Part shown: piece by piece, positions 23,361 to 36,800 of the stretch
Position numbering within the stretch: position 1 is the first letter of the stretch
Layout of the letters: each line of letters starts with the position of its first letter
The notes under the pieces: generated by a model
Seen by the model: only the letters and a program-made list of their open reading frames with translations
Database searches by the model: none
Told to the model about the DNA's origin: nothing
Source: Climacium dendroides
Taxonomy: Eukaryota; Streptophyta; Bryopsida; Hypnales; Climaciaceae
NCBI GenBank assembly: GCA_950106755.1
Contig: OX467082.1
Span: 186,001-250,000 of the forward strand
Reading direction: 5' to 3'
Length of the DNA stretch: 64,000 nucleotides
Program-made: the position numbers and the translations under genes

Positions 23361-24865
23361 ATGAGCTAGAGTTTTCATATGATCATCATATTTAGTAGCC
23401 TTTAGAGAGGCTACCTTTTCCTCTTTGAACCCGTATGAACAAAAATTCATCCATTTGATTTTCTAAAAAATTTCAACTATGATTTAATAGGGAGTAACTT
23501 ATTGTAGCAATTAGAAAAGAAAAAGAACTCAATGTGACTCTTTTATTGGGAGTTTGCCCAATCAAATTTTCACTTTGTTAGGTATATGCATTTTGTGATT
23601 ATGTTAATATGTGTGATCATCAACCATCTTGGGCTCATGACACAAGGTTAGTGGATGTCAAATTGGATCATTAGGTCATTAAGTTAATGACTAGAAATGA
23701 TTAGAGTGAGATTAAGTTGATTGTAGATACATCTTTAGTTCAACTCATTGCCTTGTTTCTTACATTGACAAATTCTGACATTTGAAAATTAGTTACTAAT
23801 GGTGTGGAATATTTCAGACCATTTCATCCTCTGCATGGAATAATGTGAAATATTCCACTTCATTCTATTAGAGGAAAGGGAGTCCAACTAACTCCTAATG
23901 AATGTAATAATGGTTGCATTTTACAGTCTTGTAGAATTGTTTCTAGGAAATAGCCCTGTCCTTATTTGATCTTCAAACCCTATTTCAATGTGCCAACAAA
24001 AAACTACAAAATTTCATAGGCATCATGCTTCCCACCTATTACATTGAAAATCATTTCAAAGTTTATGGAACTTCAAGACAAGCTCCAAAGTACAAGTGGA
24101 GAAATAAAATTGCAATACATTGGTTTGATATTGAATTTGGAATCAAACTTTTCATATAGCTTTATGCAATTTTTTCTAAAAATATGAAAAATCAAATCTT
24201 TTTGCTCATGTAAATGTTTAAAATGAATTGCAATTCCTATCTATAAGGAATTAAATTGGTGCATTGAAATTTGCTACAGAAACATGATATCTTGAAGAAA
24301 AGAGAAAGGGAGAGGAATTAAAGTCTAGATGAAAGTGCATGTAAGGGAAACATCAACAAAAATTGAAACCCAACATCTCAAAAAAGGACTAAAACCATGG
24401 AGCCCCCTTCCCTCTTGGAACAAAAGTATTGGATAAAAAGAAGAAAAAATGGAAAAATATGCCGAAGAAACACACAAAGCAATAATTGATGAAAGCAAAA
24501 GATTGGAAAGTGCAGTTAAAAAAATATTTAATTAAACCATCTACATAAAGGTGGATGTTTGGTATTTAATGAATGACAAGAAATTCTTCCACTTAAGAAA
24601 ATACAACAACTCATCATCTTTAGAATGAAGAAATACAAGCAAGCATCTTCTACTATTTTTTGGCCTTTGGTAATTGTTTTTTTTGAAAAAAACAACTAAC
24701 ACATTGATTCCTATCATATCAAAATATGACTCCATAGCTAAGTGCCATTTGGAATTCTATTAGATGCCACTTGTCCATCCAATTGCCATAAATATGTTTA
24801 TCTTTTATTGTTGATTTGTTAATTTTAAATGTTATTTTCTTGCCCCCCTCAAAAACTACAAGTGG

Positions 24866-24992
24866 TCTTTGATATCTCAAAAATAGAAAGAGAGAGAGAG
24901 AGAGAGTCTTTGACATCTCAAAAATAGATAGAGAGAGACAAAGAGAGTCTTTGACATCTCAAAAATAGATAGAGAGAGAGACAAAGAGAGAG
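24866..24992 (+). repeat. Minisatellite with GA-rich microsatellite
   Basis: The phrase tctttgayatctcaaaaata followed by a (GA)n-type run is repeated three times in tandem, starting near 24867, 24907 and 24948. The gaga runs differ in length between copies. Confidence 0.85.
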
Positions 24993-25252
24993 ATAATATC
25001 TTCAATTGTTCATTCCACCTACATTGAATACTAAGATTAGATGACTAATTTCTCAACATGCCACCCTAAATGAATATTTATCACTAATGTACAAAAAGAC
25101 CCTACTTCTAAATTAATAATTGGTGTATTTGGAACTCATGAAACTCCATGTGCACACATGAAAGTATTTATAGAAATGGTTTTTTTTACTTTGATGGCTT
25201 TTATAGTGACTTTCTTGGGGTAAGGCACCCTACTTGCAAAGGCACCTAATTT

Positions 25253-25333
25253 TTTCTTTTAAAACACATGGAAAATTTCCATTGATAATGGAAACCAGAC
25301 TATGGACCAAAGGCAAAGCCCTGGTGACATTCT
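25253..25333 (-). mobile_element. Very short retroposon with 15-bp target-site duplication
   Basis: An 81-bp insert with a T-rich left end and a 'catggaaaatttccattgat' core. It is flanked by the direct repeat aaaggcacctaattt (25238-25252 and 25334-25348). The minus strand reads as a LINE/SINE-like 3' end. Confidence 0.85.
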
Positions 25334-25913
25334 AAAGGCACCTAATTTCGCTGTTTAGGGTAGTTATTGATGGTGCTACATGAATGTTGCCAAATATCAC
25401 TACAGTAGACTAAAGAAATAGTGGCAATTAGTTGCATAGATGCAACCCTATTCCATGCAATCTTGGGATCTACAACACATGCCTCAATTTATGCTTGGCA
25501 TTTCCAAGTGTTTGCTAGCATGAACTGTAAGCACCTACTCCTACGGTCTAAGACACAATGATTTGAAACTACCCTAGCTAAGTTTAATGGTTCAAGGCAA
25601 TCTTAATTATACAACCACTTCATAAACATGGGCATCAAACAAGAAATTTATGAGGTTTGGCATCCTCTGTTTAGGAGCCCATACTTCTAAAATAAAATAA
25701 CTTCATTGTGGCCCCATGGTCTTGCCTCATAGCACAATCAAAAGTCCACTCATAACTACCGTGATATTTTGAAGATAATTTTTGACCCTCTTTGAAGTGG
25801 TTGGACATTATTTTGCACTTGTTTTGTTTTTTTGCTTTTGTTTTTTTGGCACAAATGAAACCATTATTGTGCAGTTGGAATGTGTGCCATAGGTCCATGT
25901 AATTATAGCCTTA

Positions 25914-26544
25914 GAGCAACCCCACGCCGGCGTGCCAAGCAACTCAAACACGCTTGGTGGGCATGTCAGGGCTAAAAAACTGCCCCATGGCAAACTCGTC
26001 AAACGAGGAAAACTGGTCGGCCTCTTCAAAATTTGAAGATGGCACTAAGGGAGGAGGTCCTTAAATTGACCATTTAAGCCCACCTAACTCATCAATGATA
26101 GTAGTAGATTTTTCAGAGATTATGTCATCCTTTCCTAAATAGGGGACGCTTTTAGAACCTGCTCGATTTAAGGACCTCCTCCCTTAGCAAACAATGGGTC
26201 TTGCGAGGGCTCTCTGTGTGCTTTGGCACAATTTGCGAGGTTGAGTTATGGCCATGTTTTGTGGATTTCCTTGGAAACTGTAGAATATATTGCTAGCTGG
26301 CAGGCTTGATGCTAGTAGTTTATTTGTTAGATTGTCTTCTGAATTTGATGATTAATGGTTGTACAGTAGAAAGTGTAACAAAGTTTTTGGGACTCCATGT
26401 TGAAATAACTGGTCTGCTCTTGGCATGTTTAGATATTCATTCAGTAGTGGGGCATATGTACACCACATGGCGTAGGCTTGTCAAGAGAGCATGCCAAACT
26501 CACCCTTGGTGCCCTTCTTTGACGCCCAGGCCATGGGGTTGCCC
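25914..26544. mobile_element. PIF/Harbinger-like non-autonomous element
   Basis: A 631-bp element bounded by imperfect terminal inverted repeats: GAGCAACCCCA on the left and TGGGGTTGCCC on the right. It is flanked by the 3-bp direct repeat TTA (25911-25913 and 26545-26547). The related sequence near 45837 reads 'ggcctttactacaac' and has no element, giving an empty paralogous site. A TTA target duplication and a G-rich terminus are typical of PIF/Harbinger and Tourist elements. A perfect 22-bp internal inverted repeat lies at 26045-26066 and 26166-26187. I see no transposase. Confidence 0.85.
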
Positions 26545-26615
26545 TTACTACAACTTTTGGGTGTATTGTATAAAGATCATGGATATCTGGCAATGGACAT
26601 GTTTTTGAGTAATAC

Positions 26616-26710
26616 TTTTTTTTTTTTTTGAAACTCATGGACAATTTCCATTGATAAGAGGGAAATAGTACAAAGAACCAAGGGAGAACCCCAATGGCCA
26701 ATTTTTTTTC
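26616..26710 (-). mobile_element. Truncated LINE-like 3' end
   Basis: A T run, then gaaactcatggacaatttcc and a 'tagtacaaagaacc' block. It is flanked by near-identical gagtaatac (26607-26615) and gagtaatcc (26711-26719). The matching site in copy B (around 45903) lacks the insert. The minus strand ends in an A tail, as in 5'-truncated LINEs. Confidence 0.75.
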
Positions 26711-28636
26711 GAGTAATCCTTTATATGGTCATTCCTAGAAACACCACTACTATTCCTTGCCACCATGGGAGGACATCTTTCATTGTTTGTTGTAACTTTT
26801 GAAGCATAAGTGCAATGAATATGAAATTTTTATTGAACATAAATAACTTTTTGGTAATCAATCTCTTTATTTTTGCAAAATTAAGATAATTCATTTTCCA
26901 ATTAAAAAGTTATTTTTATTTCACTATTACAAGGTGAAGTTTTGGATAATCACTATGTGCTAAGTCCCAAAATTGAATGATTTGGAGTTAAAACTTTCAA
27001 GATATATTTGCATACTTGTACCTACCAAAAGGAATCCAAAAATACATTATTTTATGTCTTTTACATGAATACAAAAAGAACTTCTACTGTGTACAATTTT
27101 TGAACACTGAAGTTGCTTTTTAAATCATACTTTTGGTAAAATCTCATTACCATTAGTTATTCACAAATGGACAATTTATATTTTTCTTTAAGAAAAATTC
27201 CCTATTTTTTGTAAATTAAAATGTGAAATTATAGCAACACAAACTATTTTCATGAAATTGTACAATTCTTTAGTTCTCCTATTTAGTGAATTTTTCTATG
27301 CTTTTCCTTGATAGGTATTTTTTTTACTAAGGTGTATCTATGAAACAAATTCTTTACTTTAAAAAAAAAATCGTTGTGTTTAACAATGTTGCACTTTTGG
27401 TACGGTGTTTCTTACAATCACCCCATAGGATTTTCATATGTTCCTTGCTTGTTCTTTTGGGGAATATTTAGTGATCAATTCTATATTTTATATTTTATAT
27501 TTTTTGGGAACAAATGAAAAAAACTTCATTGCTAACAAGAAAAAATTCCAAACTTTTAACATGAGATTGCTTTGGTTGTTGTGCCACACTACCCCAACCA
27601 CAATCCTTAAAGGTTTTGTTGTTTTAAAAATGAAAGATGAAATTCTACTTCCTCTTCATCCCATAAATGCACTATCTTATAATAGCATCTGTTTTACTAA
27701 CTATGCACATGCCATTAGTTTTTTTCATAAGTTGTTTTTTTGTTATTATTATTTTTTGTTTTGTTTTCCTATATTTGTACAAATATTCTTCTTGTATGTG
27801 AGTGCCTTTACAATTGACATGGATTCATTTCTTGTACAATTGCTTCCTTGTTTTATATTTATTCCATCCAAAATTTAGATGGTCAATTGGGAATTCTTAA
27901 GAATTTCCTTAGGCTGTATTGCCTTTGGGATTTGGAATTTTCTTACATGTGTTCTTAGAATGGAATGATGGATTATATTCCTTCTTATCTACATATAAAC
28001 TTTGTTTCATTCATTCCCATACACATTGCAAGAGCTATACTAAGGGCTTTATTGATATCAATGTTAAATTAACTAATAAAAAATGTGATTTTTAAAATTA
28101 AATTATTTTCCTAAAGAATATATAAATCCATGCCTATTTCCAAAAAATTGAACCATTGAATTCCAAATCCTAAACTACTGGCTATAAATTTCATCTTTCA
28201 TAGGCAACATAGATGGTGAAAAAAAATTGGATGCTACATTTTTGCTCTCAATTTTGGTATGTATAAAATAAATATAGAATTACTAAAGGATTTTGACCCC
28301 TTGAAGACTAAGTGTTTGTTCAATGGATAGAAGAAATCTTTGATAGGTGACTACAAAGTCATTTTGGGTTGGTTGTTTTTGAAAAGTAAATACAATGTAT
28401 AAATATGTTTTGCCTTCATAAAATCCAATATTTTTTGGGGTTAGGTGCCTAGATCCAAAATTATGTGCTCACAAATTTCTTAAATAGCTTAGGTAGCTTT
28501 GGGCATCTTTTGTTAAACTCCTTTACTTTTGAAATTTTGTAGGTATGAAACTCACATGATACAAGATGCAAATATTAAAAAAAAAAATACCCATGTGGAG
28601 TGTAAAAATCTTGCTCTAGGAGTAGTCAAAGACTTA

Positions 28637-29115
28637 GAGCATCTCCACCAGGCTCCACAAACCAACAAACTAAGAGATTTGGCGTGCCCAAGTTGTTTTG
28701 AATGCCCCACCAATTATAGACTTTTGAAAATTTGAAGACCAATCATTGGAAAAATCTCTCTAGACATGGGAAGCTACAAGGCTTTCACATCTATTCAAGT
28801 GTCATGCCATACCCTGAATTCCAATGTTGCTTTGGAATAAAAGCTAGGTGGGTAGGATAGCACAAACTTTTCTCCCTTTAGATGCCTCAAATACTCATGT
28901 AATTTTTTTTATGCCAAGTGCTTGACAAGATGCCCAATAAATTAATTTTAAGCATAGGGAGGCCTCATAACTTTGTGCCTTAGTGATTGTAAAATGATGC
29001 ATTTATTTAGCATTTCCGGTGGGCCCTTAGAAAACAAGGGGGGTTAGTCGAATCTCTGACAAACGGAATATGAGCTTTATAGTGCATATTTTAGAGTGTA
29101 CCACTAGAGATGCTC
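28637..29115. mobile_element. MITE-like element with GAGCATCTC termini
   Basis: Left terminus gagcatctccacc and right terminus agagatgctc form an inverted repeat about 480 bp apart. The flanking trinucleotides TTA (28634-28636) and TCA (29116-29118) could be a decayed target duplication. The GAGCATCTC terminus is common among plant non-autonomous elements. The element lies in a stretch (28310-29830) absent from copy B. Superfamily not certain. Confidence 0.6.
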
Positions 29116-30300
29116 TCACAGGCCTATTGTAAAAGGTAGAACTCAATTATATCTCTCATTTTGACTTCATATGTCATAATGTTTCAATGTGTGCCATCAA
29201 AGTTTCCCAACCCTATTCCACACTCATTCCCATTGCAATGTAGTTCCAATTTTTACACTTGAATGCTGAAATCTTTTATTTATTTTTCTTTCCATTCATT
29301 TCAGTTTCTCCTAAAGAATGGGAGTTTATCACTATTTCTTCAAAAATGTGACTTCAATTGGTCCTGCAGGGATCAATTGAGTACCAAGGTAGAATCTTCA
29401 AGAAGTTGTTAGCATATTTAGTATTCTCTTTCATTTCATAATGGCGTTCACTTTACAATTTTTGTAAGAGATACATATTAAATTTAAAATTAAAAAAAAA
29501 AACTCATGTAAATTTTTTGACCAATTTTCATCTTGTTGACTACATTTCACAAATTCGATAACGTACATGTTTTTATTTCCTAAAAATGCTTAAGTACACA
29601 AAATTTACCTTACTACTAAAGCAAATGTTTTGAAATTTTAGTACATTGAACTTGCAATTGGCAAGGACATTAGTTCTAAACTCTTGGAACTTTGTATGTA
29701 AAGGAATTGAACAAAATGATCCTACAACTAGCCATTTGAGAGGAAAAAATGATGAAGATTTTGACCTCACTTTAGAAATGAGTACTTTCAATTTTGATCT
29801 CCAAGCATAAACTTTTTTTCAAGATAACATTTCTATTACTTTAGAAACATATAAATGTAGTATTTCAACAACTAAAGTACATCCAGTAGTTGGTACAAAC
29901 ATTGTACATTTAGGTTTATTATCATTTTTAAATATCCTTTTCAATTTGCTATATTTGGCACATGTGTTCTAAAACCTAGTTTACTTAGGACTTACTCTTA
30001 GAAATAAAATAGAGATTGAAAGCACAGGCTACACTAAATGTTAACCCTATAGCAAAATATACAATATACAATATAATTAAAAGGGTAAGTTCTCATTTGA
30101 AAAAAAATTTGTTTCTTTGCTATTAGTTCTTCAAGTGTATTTAGTTCTTATACAATTCCTAGGAGATGATTAAGAACCTTGGTGGCCCCTCTACCCCCTC
30201 TACCCCAAACTCATTCTACAAATACATGTAAAAAATAACCTCTTATATTGAGTTTAATTAATTTATCTTCTACACCTCTTCTAGTTGAACTTCGGCCCAA

Positions 30301-33300
30301 AAAATAATAAAAATTCAAGTTGACATGCCTAATTTTATGAATTAGGATGTTTCTTTAAAATGAATTGCAATTGTTGGAAAGTTTTTAGACAATTTTGAAT
30401 ATATGAAAGACAAGTAATCTACAACATTGGCTCAATTGTGACTAATGTGGCTAATGCCCCTCATTATAGGCATTAGTCACAGTGAAGTGAATTTGCTACA
30501 ATTTTTGCATGTGCAAGTGAAATTTTTTCAAAATTTATGGCTATGTTCTACATTATGTAAGACACCTATTTTTTTAATATGTGGAACCATCAGAGGCTTT
30601 TAGAATTTTTTGCAATTTCTTGATTGTTTTTACTTCCAATTCAAAAATAGATGAAATTGGAGTTGAGTTTTTCAATTTCATAAGATACTAGTAAGCTTTT
30701 TTCATATTCATTTCAACTTTTTAGAATGTCTTAGGCATTTTTTTGAATCAAGAGGTATTAGTCCAATAGTCACAATGTAAAAAACCTTCTAGAATTTTGT
30801 AGTGGAGGAATGAAACCTTTCGTGGTTGGTAAATTTTTATATACTACATATTTTATCTTGGTACAAATTTGTGTGAGCAATTCTATAGCTATAAAATAAT
30901 TGTTTTTTCTTCTATCTCATATCTTCTTGTATACTACTTCAATATTTTTTTTCAAAAATCACAATCACATTTTTAATTTCATATACTCTAAAAAAATATC
31001 CAATAGTTGCTCAAAGTGCTTACTACAAACAACCAACTTTGTAGATCAATGACCCACTCCCAGCCAAATTCAAACTTACTTCTTTTGTCCATTTCTTTCA
31101 ATACAAGTTCATCCTATTTTTTCTTGAATTCCAACAAGTCTCACAACTAACCAAAATTCAAGCACTTCAGTCTCTTGGTATTAAGCTAGTCATTGACTTA
31201 TGTATTTAGAGTAACCTCTACCTTGGGATGAGTGGCATGTCTACTTGGATAGAGGGAGCCCTAGCCCCAACAAGGCTTTGGCCACCCATTTCCCTAGGCC
31301 CATTTTGAGGGGAATGGATGGCAATGCTTTTGAGGTAAGACAACATCAAGTTTGATAGCTTTTTACATGAAATACATACTTATAAAATTACTTGAAATGC
31401 CTAGAATTCTTTACAATACAAATAGTCTTAATCTTGAATACTTCAATTCTTTTTTGAAAATTTGGACATTTGTGTGTTTTCTATCATACAATCAATGCAT
31501 TGTCCAAGTGCACAAAAAACAAATTGCATGTCATATTGAACCACCTGCTCATGACTTTTGACTCATTCATGAAAATAAAACAGTTCAAAGCTTTTCATAT
31601 GTATACAACTCCACAAAATCAATTCCAAATTTTTGTTTTTGAGAAAAGTTTTTTTCATTATTTGCCTAGCTTGCCTATTTCTACCCCACCTCCACCCCTT
31701 TCCCTCCATACTAATTTTAGCATAAGATATGCAAACCTCTAATCATACAAATTTCTAGGTTGCCTAGATGTACATGCTAGTCTTTAAGAGGCTAAGAATA
31801 AATTGCAATTGCTAATTCCTTAATTGTCAAAGCATATAAAGATGGCCAACTTGGTTTTCCAAAGGGCCTATGTAATTACAACAACAACAAAATATATTTA
31901 AACCAATTGAGCCAAAATCATAAGGAAAAAAATGTATTTCTAAAAGTGGCTTTCACTATAATATGTTTGATAGCTTAATTACTATTTTTTTAATTTTGAA
32001 CTGTTGTAGTGTAGTCTTGGATTTTTGTTAGCAAAGTAAGTCTAGATTACATTTTGTTGTTGTTGCTAGGGAACAATTCCAACTAATAGAACCTAAAATA
32101 TAAAATAAACAAAAATAAATTAATCTTTTTAGGGAGTTCAAGAACTAATCAACAGAACAAAGACTATGCATCTTTTTGGAAAAGATTTTGTTGAGAATGA
32201 AATGAATTTTTTATGATATTGTTATTTTCTAACTTTTAGACTAGGTTTTAATAAATTTGTAACTAAAGTAGGATTAACTAATCCCAATATTTATAAAATT
32301 TATTGAAAATTTAATTATTATAATATGTTAAGGACACAAAAATATGGCTATATGAGAAAACAATATAGGATTTGACAGCAAGGATTTTGTTTGAAATCTA
32401 CTATGAGACCAAAAAAAATGTAGGTCACCCTAAGTACACAAGTTGTTATTATCAAGTGTTCTTAACCCTCAAAAAACCATTGTAAGGCCATCTCATGGCT
32501 TTTGCAACAACATTTGGACATAATTTGGTGTGTTACCCTTATTAATAGTCCCTAAAGAAAACAAAAAAAGTTGTTGATGATTTTTTTGGGTTCAATCCAT
32601 TTTTACAATCTAACTAAGAAATGATTGAGCTTTTGATTTTTTTTTTTTGAGAATGCTAAAGGTGGGCAAGGCCATCACTACACATCCTCATATTTTTTTT
32701 CCAACACTTTAGAATGATTTGGAAAAAAATGGCACAACAATACCATGATGATATGAACTTGTAGTACAAAAATTAGAGTTTTTAGAGCACTTTTGAGCAT
32801 TTTGATCTCAACATTTCCATTTCAACATATGTAAAGCATACCACCCTATTGCACATCTTTCAATAATCTTTTCAATGGTGGCATTTCATTAAAAAAAAGG
32901 TGATTTTGTTGATGTTTTCTTCATATGAAGCTATATACCTCTTCTTTCATTTCAATGGGGGTGATCATTAAAAATATTCCACAAATTGACAAATCATGCT
33001 CATTACAACAACCGGTCAAGAAAAAAAGAAAAATGCTCAAGGTGTTAAACACCCCAAGTCCTTTAACTCTTAAAATACACAGCATGCCCAATAGGCATTT
33101 TGAAACTCAAACCCAAGTTTTTCATGTAGCTTATGATTTCAAATGCTTTTAACCTAAACTAAAAGAATGTAGCTCCAACAATCTACTATTTCCCACAATT
33201 TAATTTTTTTCAAAATGTTTACAATTGAAAATCTTGTGACACATTGAAATTAGTATCTTGGAGCCTCATGATATAGCACTTTTTGAGTTTCTCTCTCAAA

Positions 33301-35900
33301 TTTCTTTTCATATAAGCTCCAAGAATCTCACCAAGAATAAACCAATTCCACAATGATGTTTAATACCATCATTTCTATTTTTCATAAAATTTTCATACTA
33401 CTTAAAATATTTTTGTGATTACTATTTTTTTAATTGAAATTTCTTTAAAAAATCATATGAAATTGAATTTTACATTTCAAATTACAAAAAAATTAAATAA
33501 AATTTTAAACATATACCACTATATGTAAACAATATCAAATTCTTGGAATGTATATTTTAACGTACAAATCTAATGAATTTTGACCAAGCCCAAAAATTGA
33601 ATGTCCTTTCAAGGTTAAGCATTGAGAGGTGTTAAGCCAATCCCAAAATTTTCAACTTGTACCTATTGGAATAGTACAAATTTAAAGAAAGTAAAGGCCT
33701 ATTCAAAGAAAGTGAGGGTCTTGAAAAAAAAGACATAAGCTTTGAGGGGGAAGTTGTTTCTATTTATTTGGGAAAATAGGACATGCTTGAAATAATGATT
33801 TTCAAAAGAAACATTTGATAGTGCAAAATGAAAACTATAACATCACACCCTAAATCCTAATACAACCCTTTATTGAATGTGATTCTAATTTTCTTTAATG
33901 TCCTTCAAAACCTAAACCAATATAATCCAATACTTTTCTAGAGTAGTTGATACAAGCAATAAGTGTACTAACATAAGAGTGACTTGAGCATTATACAATG
34001 AAATAAAATTTCCAACAAAGTTCTTTTCAAAAATGCATGGATTGAGCAAGAATTTCTAAAAAGGTTCCACACTTCCTAGCTTGCATTTGTCTTTTTTAGG
34101 ACCATGAATGGGAGAACAATTACTTCAAACCTAAGGACATTTGTGTGCGGTTTGAGGCTTTTCACACGGTAGTAATGATTTTTACTTGTACAAGACTCAC
34201 GGTTCCTCTAGGCATTCCTTTCCATGGCTAAGCCCTTGGCTAGCTTGGCTGCCATTTTTTGAGATTCCAATTTTGAGAATCAATTCCACTAAAAAAATGA
34301 AGAATGTCATTTCAGGAATGTTATTCATAAAGTGGTTTTTGTAAATATAAGGAGCTCCAAAGCTTAGCTGATTGGAGAAGATGAAAGTTTGACTACAATA
34401 AAATAGTCTAAATAGTCTTGAAAATGATGCTTAAAATGGTTCTTTTTTCTTAAGAAGATGAGTTGTTATGGATTAATCATAAGAGGAAGTGGTGTGGATT
34501 TTCAAGCTCATAGAAACTGACCTATTAAAACTAGGGATTCTAGCATGCATATGCTTGAAGCAATTGAGAAAAGTAGCTGATTTGTGAGGCTTTGGAGTCT
34601 TCTCAAAAATGACTCTTGAGATAAATCATTATAGAGAAGTATTGGAACAACATGTTGGAATTGAATCACAAATGAAGGTTGTACAATGGATTTTGAGCCA
34701 AAGATTCCATTCATACACTCAGGTTCACCAATGCTCTAACCAATCTTTTTCTATGAACTTTTTCTTGAAAAGACCAATAAAAAATTTCTTTACAAGGCAA
34801 ATATTGTCAATTTTCAAGTATATCTTCTTTGAATGGATTCAAAAAAAGGTTCTCTTAACATGGTGACATATTGAAGTTTTGTTTTCTTTGACTCCTTCAC
34901 CTTTATTTCCACTGTTCCATGTTTGAATTAGAATCAAGGCAATTTTAGCTTGGTCTACCATATGATATACTTCCATAAATATGATTTTAGAAAAAAAATA
35001 TCCTTGTAGCACCAAATCCAACCATTATGAGAGACAACAACTTCAGATCATCAACTCCACAAATAGAGATGACTTTCATATACAATACATGGTTGTTGAG
35101 AAAAGAACTACCTTTTAGTTAGTCAATGCCTAAACATTGAGGTGAAGTTTGTTATAGCTAGTTCAAAATCATTTCTTGTTGGAGAATTTCGCATTCATTA
35201 GCTACATTTAGAGTTTTTCCAATACCATTTAAACTAGGGCCTGACCAAAGTTGGAGTAGAATTCACTCACATGTTTTACCAAGGTTACTCCAAATTTGTA
35301 TGAAACTCCAACTTGAGCGGTGATTAGTGCAAACCATCATCATAAAATCTTGAGCATGGTTTGTTTTAGGTTGTATTCTGGCTTTGTTCTGGTTCCATTC
35401 TAGAAAATAAAGCCATGTTCCCGTGAAATTACTTTCATCAATATTTTCTACACTTTTTGTATATGTTATGAGAAAATTTCTAGAAATTTCATTACACACC
35501 ATATTTCTTTATGTTTCCTTTACTTTTTAATGCATCTAATCCAAGCATAGGGTAATCTGTAAATTAGACATCAAAGAGCTTCAAGGTAACTAAAGCCTTG
35601 TAAAGATGGTGAATAGTTAAGTAGTGGATGACATTCTTTTAGTTTTTGTTTGTATGCATGAGGATGGTGAAGTTATTAATTGTACCATCTCTCTTACACT
35701 TGCATCCATCACATTTTGGAGTGCGCAAGTCCACACATCCAAAACAACATTCCAAACTTGCCCTAACTCCCCAGGTTGCCATAGAGTTTGAGGTTGTGTA
35801 CAAAATCTTATTGCTTATAAATGTGGACCGTGGGTCAATGGATGGTACATTGGTAAGGCTCTCTAGCAACTTCAAAATTGGCTTAGGTGCACGTTGACTG
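30301..35900. other. AT-rich DNA, no gene recognised
   Basis: No conserved coding sequence or RNA gene. The 31850-32090 stretch repeats 21500-21700 in the same orientation. A (tctacccc)2 run occurs near 30189. Open frames in 34500-35900 overlap on both strands and have no domain. Confidence 0.45.
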
Positions 35901-36069
35901 TGTGACGATGCTTAGGCAAGGACACAAAGTGTACTGAAGTGGAAGCATAATTATGGATCCTTTGGTAGAGGAGGCAAGTACAAGGTAGTACTACGATCCA
36001 TCGTGCAAGACTGTAGTCACTTGAAGCAATTGCTTTATTACATTTAACGTGAAGTGGTGGCAGCAAGCT

Positions 36070-36800
36070 ACGAAAAAGCTCAGAGAGCTAGGGTAAGAAA
36101 CTATGATTCTTTGTCACTTTGATTTTGGCAATGGTTTCCTTCATGTTCAAATGAGGTTGGGAAAGCTTTTAGCAACACAATGTTGGCTGTCTAAAGCCCA
36201 CGTTCACGGAATGCTAGACTTTGTTAGTATGCCAAAGCAAAGGACTATGGATACTGGAGGGGAGCCACTTAGTGGGAGGCAATGGTGCGATTTCCAACTA
36301 GAGAATAGAATAACTTTGGGATGATGGTTGGGATTTCTGTTGTAGCCAAACGCAACCATGTTGGGAGTTGGTCTGTAGTAGTTGTGTGCAAAATCGAGAG
36401 TCTTTCTTAAGTTCCATGTGTTGCAGGCCCTTGCACATTTGCATGGCTTGGCAAAGGAGGTTGGCGCAGCTATTAGCAATGCAATGCCAGTTGAGGCCCA
36501 TGTTGAAGGAGCGCTAGACTCTGTAAGTTTGCTGGATCTAAGGACAATGGATACTAGAGGGGAGAAGGTCATCAAAGTAAGAGGTAGTGGTGCGATTCCT
36601 AGCAAGAGAACAATACCATTTTGGGCCGATGGTTGGGATTTTGGTTGCAATTGAGCACAACCATGTTAGGAGGAGGTTGGGAGTAGTTGTGTACCAACTT
36701 GCAAGTCTTTGTCAAATTGTATAGTGTGTTGGGGTCCCTTGCATGGCTTGGTGAGGGAGATTGGCAAAGCTTACTGCAAATTGTTTTTCACATAATAAAT
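36070..36800. repeat. Tandem duplication of a ~300-bp unit
   Basis: Two long copies and part of a third, period about 301-305 bp. Landmarks: ggactatggatactgg at 36241 and ggacaatggatactag at 36542, and agtagttgtg at 36377 and 36682. A 'gcttgg..agg.agattggc' type block also recurs near 36160, 36450 and 36750. The unit is more GC-rich than its surroundings. The 148-codon minus-strand frame 36204-36650 spans it, but its parts repeat at DNA level with indels, so I do not call it a gene. Confidence 0.75.

Larger units (their letters stand above)
21481..30300 (+). repeat. Long dispersed repeat, copy A
   Basis: Blocks of this region match 41640-48600 in the same order and orientation. They include 21930-22300 with 41700-42070, 24726-24870 with 44725-44955, 25840-26620 with 45770-45915 and 27556-27680 with 46363-46490. 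Further pairs are 27800-28300 with 47610-48130 and 29830-30280 with 48140-48580. A shorter stretch at 31850-32090 matches 21500-21700. The copies differ by many substitutions and by nested insertions. No reverse transcriptase, transposase or long terminal repeats are visible, so this may be an ancient segmental duplication or the remains of a large transposon. The 146-codon open frame at 27438-27878 lies inside it and looks non-coding. Confidence 0.7.

Noticed and set aside
27438..27878. 146-codon plus-strand open frame
   Set aside because: Low-complexity hydrophobic translation lying inside a dispersed repeat; the related copy near 46363-47650 has it broken by indels.
36204..36650. 148-codon minus-strand open frame
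   Set aside because: It spans a DNA-level tandem duplication and has no recognisable domain; overlapping frames are open on both strands.
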